From assembly GCA_018242505.1 (NCBI GenBank), contig JAFEBU010000017.1:110248-174247 (forward strand): 64,000 nucleotides of DNA, given 5' to 3'. Shown here in pieces: positions 35,101-42,402 of the stretch. Made by a program: the position numbers and the translations under genes. This DNA is from Pseudomonadota bacterium (GTDB lineage Bacteria > Pseudomonadota > Alphaproteobacteria > Reyranellales > Reyranellaceae). The first letter of the stretch is position 1. Each line of letters starts with the position of its first letter. Below the pieces are notes generated by a model that searched no databases, had not been told where the DNA came from, and was given only the letters and a program-made list of their open reading frames with translations.

Positions 35101-35210
35101 TTGGGAATCGGAGAACGGGGAATCGGGGAAAAGGGAATCGGGGAAAGGGGAATTGGCAGGAGGGGAATCGGGGAAAAGGGAATCGGCGGGAGGGGAAGCG
35201 GGGAAAGCGG
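35101..35210. repeat. GGGAATCGGGGAAAA-type tandem repeat
   Basis: About six degenerate 16-18 bp units of GGGAATCGGGGAAAAG lie directly behind the stop of the small gene at 35212. The array is purine-rich on the plus strand. Confidence 0.8.
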
Positions 35211-35211
35211 A

Positions 35212-35415
35212 TCACGACAGCACCGCCCGCAGCGCCGCCTCGCGGCCCAGCGCCTCGCGAATCTGCCGGTATTTCCAGCGCTGGCGCGGCGTCATCGGCG
35301 GCAGGCGCTTGCCGTCCCACCAGCGCTTCATGCCCTCACGACAGGCCTCGTTGATGCGCGCGCGCAGGACCGGATCGGCATTCATGCGGCGGACGTTGCG
35401 GCCGAGTACGGTCAT
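35212..35415 (-). CDS. Small basic prophage protein (67 residues)
   Basis: Starts MTVLGRNVRRMNADPVLRA and is rich in Arg, Met and Trp (GMKRWWDGKRLPPMTPRQRW). This looks like a short DNA-binding phage protein. Its ATG overlaps the stop of the LexA-like gene (ATGA). Function unknown. Confidence 0.55.
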   Translation of the reverse strand: MTVLGRNVRRMNADPVLRARINEACREGMKRWWDGKRLPPMTPRQRWKYRQIREALGREAALRAVLS

Positions 35416-35792
35416 CGCCGCTCCTCCGCCGGGACTGGGTTCGATCCGGGGACCGGCGCGGGGGCCGATAGCGGCGCCACGTCCTGCGCCAGCTCGGCCA
35501 GGAACGCCGCCGTCGCCGCCGGCCCGCGCTGCTCGATCAGCCGCGCCGCCGCGGCGCGCAAGGCGGACACGGCGCTGCCGGGCAGGTCGATCACCTCGAT
35601 CGCACGGGCGCGGTATCTCAGGCGGCGCATGTAGCCGCGCTGCACCAGCCGGTCGATCAGCCACCGCACCTGCGACTTCGACTGCATGTCGAGGCCGACC
35701 ATGATCTCGCGATAGGTCGGCGCCACGCCGTCGTGCCGGGCGGTGTAGTCGCGCACGAAGGCGAGAAGGCTGGCCTGGCGCGGCGTGATCAT
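35412..35792 (-). CDS. LexA N-terminal-type winged-helix protein without protease domain
   Basis: A 126-residue protein whose first 65 residues match the LexA DNA-binding fold: MITPRQASLLAFVRDYTARH, APTYREIMVGLDMQSKSQVR, W-L-I-D-R-L-V-Q-R-G-Y-M-R-R. The serine-lysine protease half of LexA is absent and is replaced by an Ala/Pro-rich tail. It lies in the coupled phage row, so it likely acts as a phage regulator that cannot self-cleave. Confidence 0.7.
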   Translation of the reverse strand: MITPRQASLLAFVRDYTARHDGVAPTYREIMVGLDMQSKSQVRWLIDRLVQRGYMRRLRYRARAIEVIDLPGSAVSALRAAAARLIEQRGPAATAAFLAELAQDVAPLSAPAPVPGSNPVPAEERR

Positions 35793-35890
35793 CGCAGCCA
35801 CCAGACGAGAAGCATTGCGGCCAGCGCCACGGCAAGCTCGATCAGGAGCGCGTTCGCCACTCCCACCCAGAGCGCATCAGGCGCCCTCAT
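35789..35890 (-). CDS. 33-residue single-helix membrane peptide
   Basis: Reads MRAPDALWVGVANALLIELA followed by V-A-L-A-A-M-L-L-V-W-W-L-R, one membrane helix ending in aromatic and Arg residues. Its start overlaps the stop of the YdaS-like gene and its stop overlaps the start of the LexA-like gene (both ATGA), which strongly supports translation. It could be a small holin-like or regulatory peptide. Confidence 0.5.
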   Translation of the reverse strand: MRAPDALWVGVANALLIELAVALAAMLLVWWLR

Positions 35891-36180
35891 GCCGTCCCCC
35901 GTGCGGCCGCTGGGGCGGAAGCAGCAGCGGCCGCGGCGCGGACCGGCTCGGACGGTGGTGGCGTGGACCGGGCCGGCGCGGGGCCGAAATGGTCGGGCCG
36001 GATGTCGTAGCGGGTGACGCGGCCCCCGGTCAGGACCTCGAGTTCGATGGCGCGGCGAACCGGCACGCGGCCGTTCCACCGGCTCACCGCCGACGGCGTG
36101 ATGCCGAGAAGCCGCGCAAGATCGCTGTCCCTGCCGCCCGCCGCCTGGCGGGCCCGCGTCATGCCGTCGGAGATGCTCAT
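35887..36180 (-). CDS. Cro/YdaS-type helix-turn-helix regulator
   Basis: A 97-residue protein with the helix-turn-helix RDSDLARLLGITPSAVSRWN and G-R-V-P-V-R-R-A-I-E-L-E typical of Cro-like or YdaS proteins, plus an Ala/Pro-rich tail. It is transcribed divergently from the repressor at 36256, the classic lysogeny switch arrangement. The intergenic region carries the GTTAAT-N5-ATTAAC palindrome. Confidence 0.75.
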   Translation of the reverse strand: MSISDGMTRARQAAGGRDSDLARLLGITPSAVSRWNGRVPVRRAIELEVLTGGRVTRYDIRPDHFGPAPARSTPPPSEPVRAAAAAASAPAAARGTA

Positions 36181-36189
36181 AACGGCTAA

Positions 36190-36206
36190 GTTAATTGTTG
36201 ATTAAC
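36190..36206. promoter_or_regulatory. Phage operator GTTAAT-N5-ATTAAC, site 1
   Basis: GTTAAT (36190-36195) and ATTAAC (36201-36206) are perfect inverted arms around TGTTG. Related sites in the same gap are TCAATTGA (36213-36220) and GTTAAC (36234-36239). The same palindrome with the same spacing recurs at 37010-37026. Confidence 0.65.
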
Positions 36207-36255
36207 CGTAAGTCAATTGATAATGGGCGGGAAGTTAACCAAAGGTCAAGTCACA

Positions 36256-36930
36256 ATGGACGCCATGACCCAATTGGGCGACGCCATCGCCGCCGGCCGC
36301 AAGCGCCGCGGCCTCACCCAGGCCGAGCTCGCCGCCGAGTTCGGCATCTCGAAGTCGGCAGTGAACCAGTGGGAGTCGGGCAAGAACGTCCCCGACCAGC
36401 GCAAGCTCGGCAAGCTGGTGCAACTGCTCGGCCTCGATCCCGCCGTGGCCGCGGGCGTGCCGCAGGAGGCCGGCGCGGAGCCGGACGATCCCGCTCCCTC
36501 ACCCACCCGCATCCAGCGCGAGATGCCGGCCAACGGCCGGCCCGACATCCCGGTGTGGGCCAGCGCCGAGGCCGGCCACGACGGCGCGATGGTGCTGGTG
36601 AACGACCCGATCGACTATATCCGCCGCTCCGAGCGCATGCTGGGCGTGCGCAGCCCGTTCGCCTTCTACGTGATCGGCACGTCGATGAGCCCGGCGATCG
36701 AGCATGGCGACCAGGTGGTGATCCATCCCGCCCTGCCGCCACAGCCGGGCAAGGACCACGTGTTCCTGCAGCAGCAGCCCGACGGCACCATGCTCGCCCT
36801 GGTGAAGCGGCTGCTGCGCTCGACCACGACGACGTGGCGGGTGCGCCAGTTCAATCCGCCCAGGGACTTCGACCTGCCCAAGAGCAAATGGTCGAAGGCA
36901 CTGATGATCACCGAGAAGCGGGTGGGGTGA
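36256..36930 (+). CDS. LexA/CI-type phage repressor (HTH plus S24 peptidase)
   Basis: A 224-residue repressor. Residues 8-62 are an XRE helix-turn-helix (TQAELAAEFGISKSAVNQWE). Residues 120-220 are an S24 autoprotease with Ser143 in IGTSMSPAIEHGD and Lys184 in ALVKRLL; an Ala-Gly pair in S-A-E-A-G-H is a possible cleavage site. RecA-stimulated self-cleavage would release the lysogeny switch after DNA damage. ATG at 36256 was chosen; ATG at 36223 is possible but lies in the operator region. Confidence 0.82.
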   Translation: MDAMTQLGDAIAAGRKRRGLTQAELAAEFGISKSAVNQWESGKNVPDQRKLGKLVQLLGLDPAVAAGVPQEAGAEPDDPAPSPTRIQREMPANGRPDIPVWASAEAGHDGAMVLVNDPIDYIRRSERMLGVRSPFAFYVIGTSMSPAIEHGDQVVIHPALPPQPGKDHVFLQQQPDGTMLALVKRLLRSTTTTWRVRQFNPPRDFDLPKSKWSKALMITEKRVG

Positions 36931-37009
36931 GCGGGCGCGGCGCGGCGTGGCCCGCCGGTCCCCGGAGCGTTGGACGCCCGATCGATTAACCGATCTCTCT
37001 TGACCGTTT

Positions 37010-37026
37010 GTTAATTATTAATTAAC
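37010..37026. promoter_or_regulatory. Phage operator GTTAAT-N5-ATTAAC, site 2
   Basis: GTTAAT (37010-37015), TATTA, ATTAAC (37021-37026). The arms and spacing are identical to site 1. A TTGACC at 37000 suggests that the site overlaps a promoter. It ends eight bases before the start of the gene at 37035, so bound repressor would shut that gene off. Confidence 0.65.
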
Positions 37027-37034
37027 CTTCGGAC

Positions 37035-37334
37035 ATGCCTGACGACGCTCCCGCCTCTCCGCCGCCCGTCCGCATGACCACCGCCGACGGCTTCGTCGTG
37101 GTCGCCTCCTTCCAGGATCCCAGGGCCGTCGTGCCGCCGCGGCGCATCGCCTACACCTACGACCATCACGACCATCTCAACGACGCCGCCGACGCCTATG
37201 CCGCCTACGAGCGCGGCGAGTATGCCGGCTTCTCGGCAGTCGGCCTGTTCCCGGTGCGGCGCGGCCTGCCATTCGGCCCACCCTTCGCCGCGCTCGAGTT
37301 GGCGCGGCTCCTGCGCGAGACGGAGGCCGCATGA
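37035..37334 (+). CDS. Hypothetical protein under the phage operator
   Basis: A 99-residue protein, not recognised. It has a Pro-rich start, then ADGFVVVASFQDPRAVVPPR, a His/Asp-rich Y-D-H-H-D-H-L-N-D turn and a helical end. There is very little leader between the operator and the ATG. Its last codon overlaps the next gene (ATGATG), so both are co-expressed after repressor loss. Confidence 0.6.
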   Translation: MPDDAPASPPPVRMTTADGFVVVASFQDPRAVVPPRRIAYTYDHHDHLNDAADAYAAYERGEYAGFSAVGLFPVRRGLPFGPPFAALELARLLRETEAA

Positions 37335-37540
37335 TGCGCCAGCCCAACACCACCGAGCCCCCCTTCGAGGAGCGCATGGGCGCCGCCTACGAGGCCGGCC
37401 GCACTGCGCGCTCCAATGGCGCGCCCCTCACCGCCAGCCCCTTCACTCCGGGCACCCCCGCCGACACCGAATGGCGCACCGGCTGGTACGAGGCGAGCGT
37501 GCTGTTGGGCGATGAAACCGGCGCCCAGGCCGCAGCGTGA
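37331..37540 (+). CDS. Ribosome modulation factor-like small protein
   Basis: A 69-residue protein with AYEAGRTARSNGAPLTASPF, P-G-T and W-R-T-G-W-Y-E-A, which matches the short RMF/CrpP pattern (G-x-x-A-R-x-x-G, N-P-Y/F, W-x-x-G-W). RMF dimerises idle ribosomes; phage relatives may alter host translation or drug tolerance. It is coupled to the preceding gene behind the phage operator. The match is motif-level only. Confidence 0.5.
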   Translation: MMRQPNTTEPPFEERMGAAYEAGRTARSNGAPLTASPFTPGTPADTEWRTGWYEASVLLGDETGAQAAA

Positions 37541-37545
37541 ACTAG

Positions 37546-37680
37546 TTATTCCGACCCAATCGACCGCCATCCCCACTTACTTGACGGATGCGGCGGCATT
37601 TTTGCCTGAGCAATCCGATTGAACACCCTGTCGAAAGCCTTTGGCGACTTAGACGCTTCCACTTCGCGCGCCATCTCCAT
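37546..37680 (-). CDS. Possible 44-residue protein or tail
   Basis: Reads MEMAREVEASKSPKAFDRVF, then N-R-I-A-Q-A-K and a basic end. The E-M-A-R-E-x-E, A-F-D-R-x-F, I-A pattern resembles small conserved alphaproteobacterial proteins, but the start may be lost. It may be another retained 3-prime tail. The stretch 37681-37858 shows nothing else. Confidence 0.35.
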   Translation of the reverse strand: MEMAREVEASKSPKAFDRVFNRIAQAKMPPHPSSKWGWRSIGSE

Positions 37681-37858
37681 GGAAAGCGCTTGTGGTGTTC
37701 TGCATCAGTCAGTCGATCAGTTTCGGTTTCTTGGCAGGGGTGCGCGCCACGTCCAACACCCCAGCCCAGGGAGGCACTTAGTGCCGCGTATCCATTGGTC
37801 GGACTGCGCCATTCACAATGCTCCCGCTCTTGAAACAGGGGTTTGCGATTGCGGCAGC

Positions 37859-38155
37859 CTAGAGTTGGCAGATTATATTCTTGATGGCCTTGTCCCCACG
37901 CCTATAGCCGGGCCTGGGCGCACTGGATTTGTCAGAGAGAAGAGCCAACCCGACAGTCTCGTCCAAACGGAGAAGCTTCCATCCGATCGGCTCGTTACTG
38001 ACGCTACCGCCGCCGATCTGCCAGACCCGCATCAGCAATTGTCGCTCAGCACCCCAGCCGACGGCGTGAACCTCAACGTCACGGACGAATCCGTCATAAC
38101 TAATTCGTAGACAAACACCGGTGTTCAACGCCGCACATGGCACGGACCAATCCAT
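37859..38155 (-). CDS. Conserved hypothetical protein (CRISYDGFVRDVEVHAVG type)
   Basis: A 98-residue protein whose core CLRISYDGFVRDVEVHAVGW, RVWQIGGGSVSNEPIGWKLL and APRPGYRRGDKAIKNI I recall from uncharacterised alphaproteobacterial proteins, possibly WYL- or SH3-like beta structures. The ATG at 38155 gives a natural start; the frame is open further upstream to 38275 without a good start. Function is unknown. Confidence 0.6.
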   Translation of the reverse strand: MDWSVPCAALNTGVCLRISYDGFVRDVEVHAVGWGAERQLLMRVWQIGGGSVSNEPIGWKLLRLDETVGLALLSDKSSAPRPGYRRGDKAIKNIICQL

Positions 38156-38305
38156 GAAAGTCGCTCCTGCGTTTCTAACACCAATTGGATGCAAAAGAGC
38201 CGAGGGGCCGTTGCAGACGGCTTCCCGATTCCACCACCATACATCATCCAACGGAAGCAGCAGAACGCACGACACTTGGGGCAGATTACGCTTCCACAGC
38301 TGTTT

Positions 38306-38413
38306 TCATAGGCAAGCCAACTTGCCCGCGCGGGCACGCTTCTGGTCGGTGACGCCCAGCGCTTCCCAAGCGTTGTAGCGAAAATCGAACTCCGCAAGGT
38401 AGCGATGCAGGTG
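38306..38413 (-). pseudogene. 3-prime tail of an IS1595-family transposase
   Basis: Reads HLHRYLAEFDFRYN, the strongly conserved end of IS1595/ISXO2-like transposases, then about 20 residues to a stop at 38306. The last residues no longer match (A-G-K-L-A-C-L). No terminal inverted repeat or upstream transposase part remains. Confidence 0.65.
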
Positions 38414-38435
38414 GCGTGCCTGCGGAGTGCCGCCC

Positions 38436-38825
38436 CTACCGCCGCCAGGCGCGCAGGGCGGCGATGGCGTAGGCCAGCACGCACCAGAGCGGGATCACCA
38501 GCGTCGGAATCGGGTCGGTGGCGATCGCGTGCCGGAGGTCGTGCTCCAGGACGACACTCGCCACGCTCGGCACCATCAGGAGCGCCTCGACGATCTGGCG
38601 GAGCGGGCTGTCCTCGGCCTCGCCCAGCCCGCGCTTCTTCGCCGAGCGACAGGCGAGTGCGGCCAGCACCATCGCCGGGCCCACCACCAGCCCCACGGTC
38701 AGCCCGCCCGCCAGCAATGGCAGGCTGCCCAGGGTATAGATCGCTCCCAGCACCATCGCGATCGTGGAGCCTGCATGTCGATACCAGGCGCGCGCCGACG
38801 CACCGCCGACCGGCCGTCCGATCAT
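38436..38825 (-). CDS. Hypothetical membrane protein
   Basis: About 129 residues with three hydrophobic segments: SLPLLAGGLTVGLVVGPAMV in the middle, preceded by a weaker segment, and PTLVIPLWCVLAYAIAAL at the end. The basic C-terminus suggests a cytosolic end. No family was recognised. The start was set at 38825 (MIGRPVGG), with 38843 as an alternative. Confidence 0.55.
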   Translation of the reverse strand: MIGRPVGGASARAWYRHAGSTIAMVLGAIYTLGSLPLLAGGLTVGLVVGPAMVLAALACRSAKKRGLGEAEDSPLRQIVEALLMVPSVASVVLEHDLRHAIATDPIPTLVIPLWCVLAYAIAALRAWRR

Positions 38826-38891
38826 TGTCACGACAGTCCCCACACTCCGCCCACGCCCTGCTGCAAGTCTAGCGTGCGTGCACGGCGGCCG

Positions 38892-39230
38892 TCAGCCCTC
38901 GCCCGGCGTCATCGGTGTGACCGGTGCGTGGAACACCATGGCAGTGCGCCCTCCCGCCGATGCCTCTTCCCACGGGGCGCCCGGTCGCGGTTGCTCGAAG
39001 AAGTTGACGGGCCTGATCCCGATGCCATCGCGCAGCAGACGGCCGAGACGGGTGCCGGGATGGAGGCGCGCCACCTCGGTCGCTTCGTCCATCGACACGG
39101 CCGCGATCGGGAAGAAGACGCCGAACGGCTCCCTGGCCTTGGCACAGGGCCTGTCCACGACCTCGACCGAGCGACCATCGGGCCCTGAGCGTCCGGAACT
39201 CGTGTAGCAGGCCGAGCGAACCGGCCGGCC
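38892..39230 (-). pseudogene. YCII-domain protein lacking its 5-prime part
   Basis: Reads PDGRSVEVVDRPCAKAREPF, then M-D-E-A-T-E-V-A-R-L-H-P-G-T-R-L-G and I-R-P-V-N-F-F-E, the C-terminal two thirds of a YCII (DGPF) protein. The catalytic-type Asp is kept, but the usual D-G-P-F-A-E is changed to D-R-P-C-A-K. The expected first 40 residues are absent in any frame. Probably dead. Confidence 0.5.
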
Positions 39231-39367
39231 GGCAAGGGATCGCGGTCAGGACGCTCGGCACGGCAAGGGTGCGCAGGCGCCAGTCACCGAACAGGCCATT
39301 GAACGAGCAGCAGAGGTGAATGCGCCGTGCCATACATGCGGCGTGGTCGCGTCGCTCCGACGTTTCA

Positions 39368-40228
39368 TCAGCCGTCTGCACGCAATCGCGCAACCAGAGC
39401 CTGGATGACGTCCCACGCATCCTGGCCGAGCTGGCGATCGGCCTCGTCGCTTCCCCCGTGTGCATTCACCGCAGATCGCGTGGCAAGCTCGCCCGGGAAG
39501 AGCACCCTGTGGCCAGCCTGCCGGTTCGTCAGCAGGAAATGCTCTTTTCCCGCCTCGTCCAGGCGCTCCGCCAAGGCGGCAGCGAATCGATCGGATGGCC
39601 ACAACATGTCATCGCCGCCTGCCACGAGAACGTAGGTTGCCCTCGCCTGCTCGACACGGATGAGCGCATCCGGTATCGCGCCGGCGAATTTCTCGAGGCT
39701 GTGTTCGTGATAGGCAAGATAGACGTTTAAGCCATCGCGCGTTTCGAACGGATGAGACACGTCATACGGCACAAACGGCAGCGGCTGCCCGTTCAATGTC
39801 CACGACGAGCGCAAGGGCCAACCCATGCCGTCCCGTCCGGGCCCGCTGTTGGCCCAAACAACCGACGTCGGACTGATCGCCACCACGATGTCGATGCGGT
39901 CGTCGTATATTCCCAGGAGAGAGGCCGCCTCCGCGCCCTTCGATGTACCGAGGTACATTATCTTCCGGCATCCGGCTTGAACCAACCTGTCGGTTGCCGG
40001 CGTGAAATCCTCCAGCGGGACCTCGCAAATCCCCGGCACCTGCCCTTCGCCGCCGAACCAGCGCAGCGCCAGGACGACAGCGCCCGCTTCCGCCAACAAG
40101 CGGGCACGCGCCATGTCCACCCTGCCGCTGGACCCGCCAAGGACGACCGCCCCGAGCCCGGAAGGCCGGTCCGGGACCAGCATGTTCCCTTGCAAGAGGC
40201 CCGCCAGCGGAACCTCGTCGACGCTCAT
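39368..40228 (-). CDS. Acyl-CoA thioesterase/BAAT C-terminal family hydrolase
   Basis: A 286-residue alpha/beta hydrolase of the bile-acid-CoA:amino-acid N-acyltransferase C-terminal family. The nucleophile elbow is GTSKGAE (Ser), the acid is in the V-A-G-G-D-D-M-L-W region and the His in Q-A-G-H-R-V. R-W-F-G-G-E-G-Q and L-E-D-F are typical. Members cleave acyl-CoA or related thioesters. The start at 40228 follows AAAGG; a TTG at 40285 would add 19 residues. The gap to 40418 has a triple 13-bp duplication (GGATATTGGC). Confidence 0.78.
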   Translation of the reverse strand: MSVDEVPLAGLLQGNMLVPDRPSGLGAVVLGGSSGRVDMARARLLAEAGAVVLALRWFGGEGQVPGICEVPLEDFTPATDRLVQAGCRKIMYLGTSKGAEAASLLGIYDDRIDIVVAISPTSVVWANSGPGRDGMGWPLRSSWTLNGQPLPFVPYDVSHPFETRDGLNVYLAYHEHSLEKFAGAIPDALIRVEQARATYVLVAGGDDMLWPSDRFAAALAERLDEAGKEHFLLTNRQAGHRVLFPGELATRSAVNAHGGSDEADRQLGQDAWDVIQALVARLRADG

Positions 40229-40417
40229 CCAACGAGCCTTTGGCGTGGTTCCATCGTCGTCCTCTTCGATGCGGCGAACGGCCAAAGACTAGCATGGAAG
40301 CAGCGGAGCACGCTTCGCCCGGATATTGGCGGGATATTGGCCGGGTATTGGAACGTGAGCCGCAGCGAAGCGGAGAAGCGGTTGGCGGCGTCGACCTTCA
40401 GCACGCCGGCGCGCGGC

Positions 40418-40921
40418 TCAAATCGCCCGCCAGCCGCCCGCGGGATCGCGTTCGAGCGTCGTCGTCTCGAGGCCGAACGGCTCGGGCGTGACGCCGCGGA
40501 TCCAGAGATCCATGCGCTCCACCGCAATCTCGACGAAGACGGCGCTCGCCTTGTCCTCGGCGCCGGGGAAATAGGTGTCGTAACCGGGATTCCAGCGCCG
40601 GCGCACCTCGGCCGCCTCCGTCCGCAGCGTCGCGCGGCCGCTCAGGGTGACGTAGGCCTCGTCCGGATCGTTCTGGAACACGAGCGCGACCGCGCCGTCG
40701 CGCCTCAGGTCGGCCGCCTTGCGCGAGCGGCCGTCGGTGACGAAGCGGATCGTCCACGCATCCTCGCCCTTGTCGTGCAGCAGCCGGCCCATCGGCCGCG
40801 TCCGCACGCCACCGCCCTCGGCCGCGGTCAGGAGCCAGCAATAGTGCACGCTTTTCACGACCCTGGCCGCGCCGGCCAGCAGGCGATCGACGTCGGGTGC
40901 ATCGCGCATCGCATCCTCCAT
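40418..40921 (-). CDS. Pyridoxamine 5-prime-phosphate oxidase-like (general stress 26 type) flavin protein
   Basis: A 167-residue split-barrel FMN-binding protein: C-W-L-L-T-A-A-E-G-G-G-V-R-T-R-P-M, then IRFVTDGRSRKAADLRRDG and A-L-V-F-Q-N-D-P-D-E-A-Y-V. The W-x-P-G-Y-D-T-Y-F-P-G motif is typical of the general stress protein 26 group. Two ATGs (40921, 40909) are possible. A 34-bp palindrome touches the start, so it is probably under tight transcriptional control. Confidence 0.83.
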   Translation of the reverse strand: MEDAMRDAPDVDRLLAGAARVVKSVHYCWLLTAAEGGGVRTRPMGRLLHDKGEDAWTIRFVTDGRSRKAADLRRDGAVALVFQNDPDEAYVTLSGRATLRTEAAEVRRRWNPGYDTYFPGAEDKASAVFVEIAVERMDLWIRGVTPEPFGLETTTLERDPAGGWRAI

Positions 40922-40922
40922 G

Positions 40923-40956
40923 TGTAGACATATAAGTCTAGACTATATAGTCTACA
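40923..40956. promoter_or_regulatory. 34-bp near-palindromic operator
   Basis: TGTAGAC (40923-40929), a central TCTAGA (40937-40942) and GTCTACA (40950-40956) form a near-perfect 34-bp dyad. Within it TAGACTATATAGTCTA (40939-40954) is a perfect 16-bp palindrome. It is AT-rich in GC-rich surroundings and lies directly upstream of the flavin-protein start. The regulator is not evident nearby. Confidence 0.7.
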
Positions 40957-41049
40957 ACTCATGGAGCGGCCACTGTCCGGCCAGGTGGATTTCCCGCCGC
41001 GACGCGCGTCCTGGCGTCGCAGCGCAGGGCGGCTGCGGTCACGGTCGAT

Positions 41050-41560
41050 CGATCACCGGGGATATCGAGGCGGCGAGAGGGCTCGTTCCAGCTTCGCTTC
41101 ACCTCGCGCGAGGCATTTCCGGACAAGCTGTGGCTTGGCGGCCGAGCTCGCCGACCAGGAGGGCTTCGTGCGCGCGATCGCGGCTGGTGATGGCCTCGCT
41201 GCGGCGCTCCACACGCCGGTTGAGTGTACAGGAATTCGGCGATGCGCGGCTCCTGCTGCTGCGCAGCCGCCACGAATTGGTGCAGGGCACCTGGCCGGCG
41301 ACGCTCAGCCACGGCGTGCGCGAGCAGATCAAGCGCCTCGCGACCTGCCCGCAGAGCGTCGCGCGGCAGGCCCTCGGCCGCGCCGGTCCCGCACAACTGC
41401 GGCGCGTCACCTTCGTGCTGGCCGAAGCGCCGATCGCCGCCGTGACGCAGCGCCTCGAACGCCGCGAACCGCCGCCGCTGGTCGACGGGTCAATCCGTGG
41501 CATCTACCGCGCGGTCGTCGACGGCGCAGCGGTCTTCACCGTCGTCAGGTGCGCGGCGGC
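41050..41560 (+). pseudogene. Decayed coding region, unidentified
   Basis: Coding-like sequence appears in successive frames: L-A-A-E-L-A-D-Q-E-G-F-V-R-A-I-A-A-G-D-G (about 41140) and then VQEFGDARLLLLRSRHELVQ and RRVTFVLAEAPIAAVTQRLE to about 41550. The frame changes near 41220. I could not name the family. It faces the small exported protein and lies downstream of the 34-bp palindrome. Confidence 0.4.
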
Positions 41561-41814
41561 AGGGACACCTTGGCGTCCTGCAACGCTTTTTCCAGTATCG
41601 GGATCGCCGTCTTTGCGTCGGTGGAGCATTTGCCCATCGCGGCGGAGACGTTGCTGGGCGCCGTGTTGTGGCTCTTGCCTTCCGAGGCCAGGACGTACTT
41701 GTTGTACTGGTGGCTGAGCGCGTCGCAGTACTTCGCGTCGGCCGATTGCGCGAACGCCGCACTCGGACCGAGCACGGCAAGCATCGAGCAGAGCAGAACA
41801 ACCGTCGATTTCAT
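41545..41814 (-). CDS. Small exported protein (89 residues)
   Basis: A signal peptide (M-K-S-T-V-V-L-L-C, cut after A-F-A near residue 22) is followed by a helical domain with two Cys: D-A-K-Y-C-D-A-L-S-H and A-M-G-K-C-S-T-D. AAGGAGAATGTT is a strong ribosome site. The family was not recognised; it looks like other small periplasmic proteins with one disulfide. Confidence 0.7.
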   Translation of the reverse strand: MKSTVVLLCSMLAVLGPSAAFAQSADAKYCDALSHQYNKYVLASEGKSHNTAPSNVSAAMGKCSTDAKTAIPILEKALQDAKVSLPPRT

Positions 41815-41979
41815 AACATTCTCCTTCAAGTGTGGCTTTGCGCTACACTCTCGTGAGTTTAGCCCGGGCGTCTTACCTGAAGCTGACGCGGCGAATCGAA
41901 TTACGCGAACCTGACCTGCTCTGTCGTTGCTCCAGTGGCACTGCGTTTGATACCAACGCCGCGCAGCCAGGGAGTGGCG

Positions 41980-42402
41980 ATGAGAGTCCTCATCGTGGAA
42001 GACAACAAGCCGTTCGCGGCACTCGTTGCGCAGTATCTCCAGCGCGCAGGATTCGAATCCGATCGGGCCGAATCGCTGGAAGAGGCGGAGCATGCCACCT
42101 CGACGATGACCTACTCCGCGATCGTGCTCGATCTCGGCCTGCGGGATGGCGACGGCATGGAGTTGCTGCGCATGTTTCGTCAGCGCGGCGATTCGACTCC
42201 GATTGTCATCATCACGGCTCGTCACGGCCTGGAGGACCGCGTGCGCGGCCTGCGCGAGGGCGCCGGCGACTACCTCGCCAAACCTTTCTCCATCGACGAG
42301 TTGGTGGCGCGCCTTCACGCAGTGATGCGCCGCCCGGGCAAGCTTCTGAACCAGGTTCTGCGTGCAGGCAATATCACCCTCAATACCAGTCGATGGTGCT
42401 GA
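41980..42402 (+). CDS. Response regulator truncated after the receiver domain
   Basis: A 140-residue protein: an intact OmpR-type receiver (VEDN, phospho-Asp51 in VLDLGLRDGDG, I-T-A-R, Y-L-A-K-P-F) and the linker L-H-A-V-M-R-R. It then breaks after G-N-I-T-L-N-T where the winged-helix output domain should start. The sequence runs straight into a TolC-like gene tail in another frame, so a deletion joined two genes. It may still be phosphorylated, but DNA binding is lost. Confidence 0.75.
   Translation: MRVLIVEDNKPFAALVAQYLQRAGFESDRAESLEEAEHATSTMTYSAIVLDLGLRDGDGMELLRMFRQRGDSTPIVIITARHGLEDRVRGLREGAGDYLAKPFSIDELVARLHAVMRRPGKLLNQVLRAGNITLNTSRWC

Noticed and set aside
41545..42318. Longer minus-strand reading of the small exported protein
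   Set aside because: A strong ribosome site and signal peptide place the start at 41814; the upstream part overlaps the response regulator.
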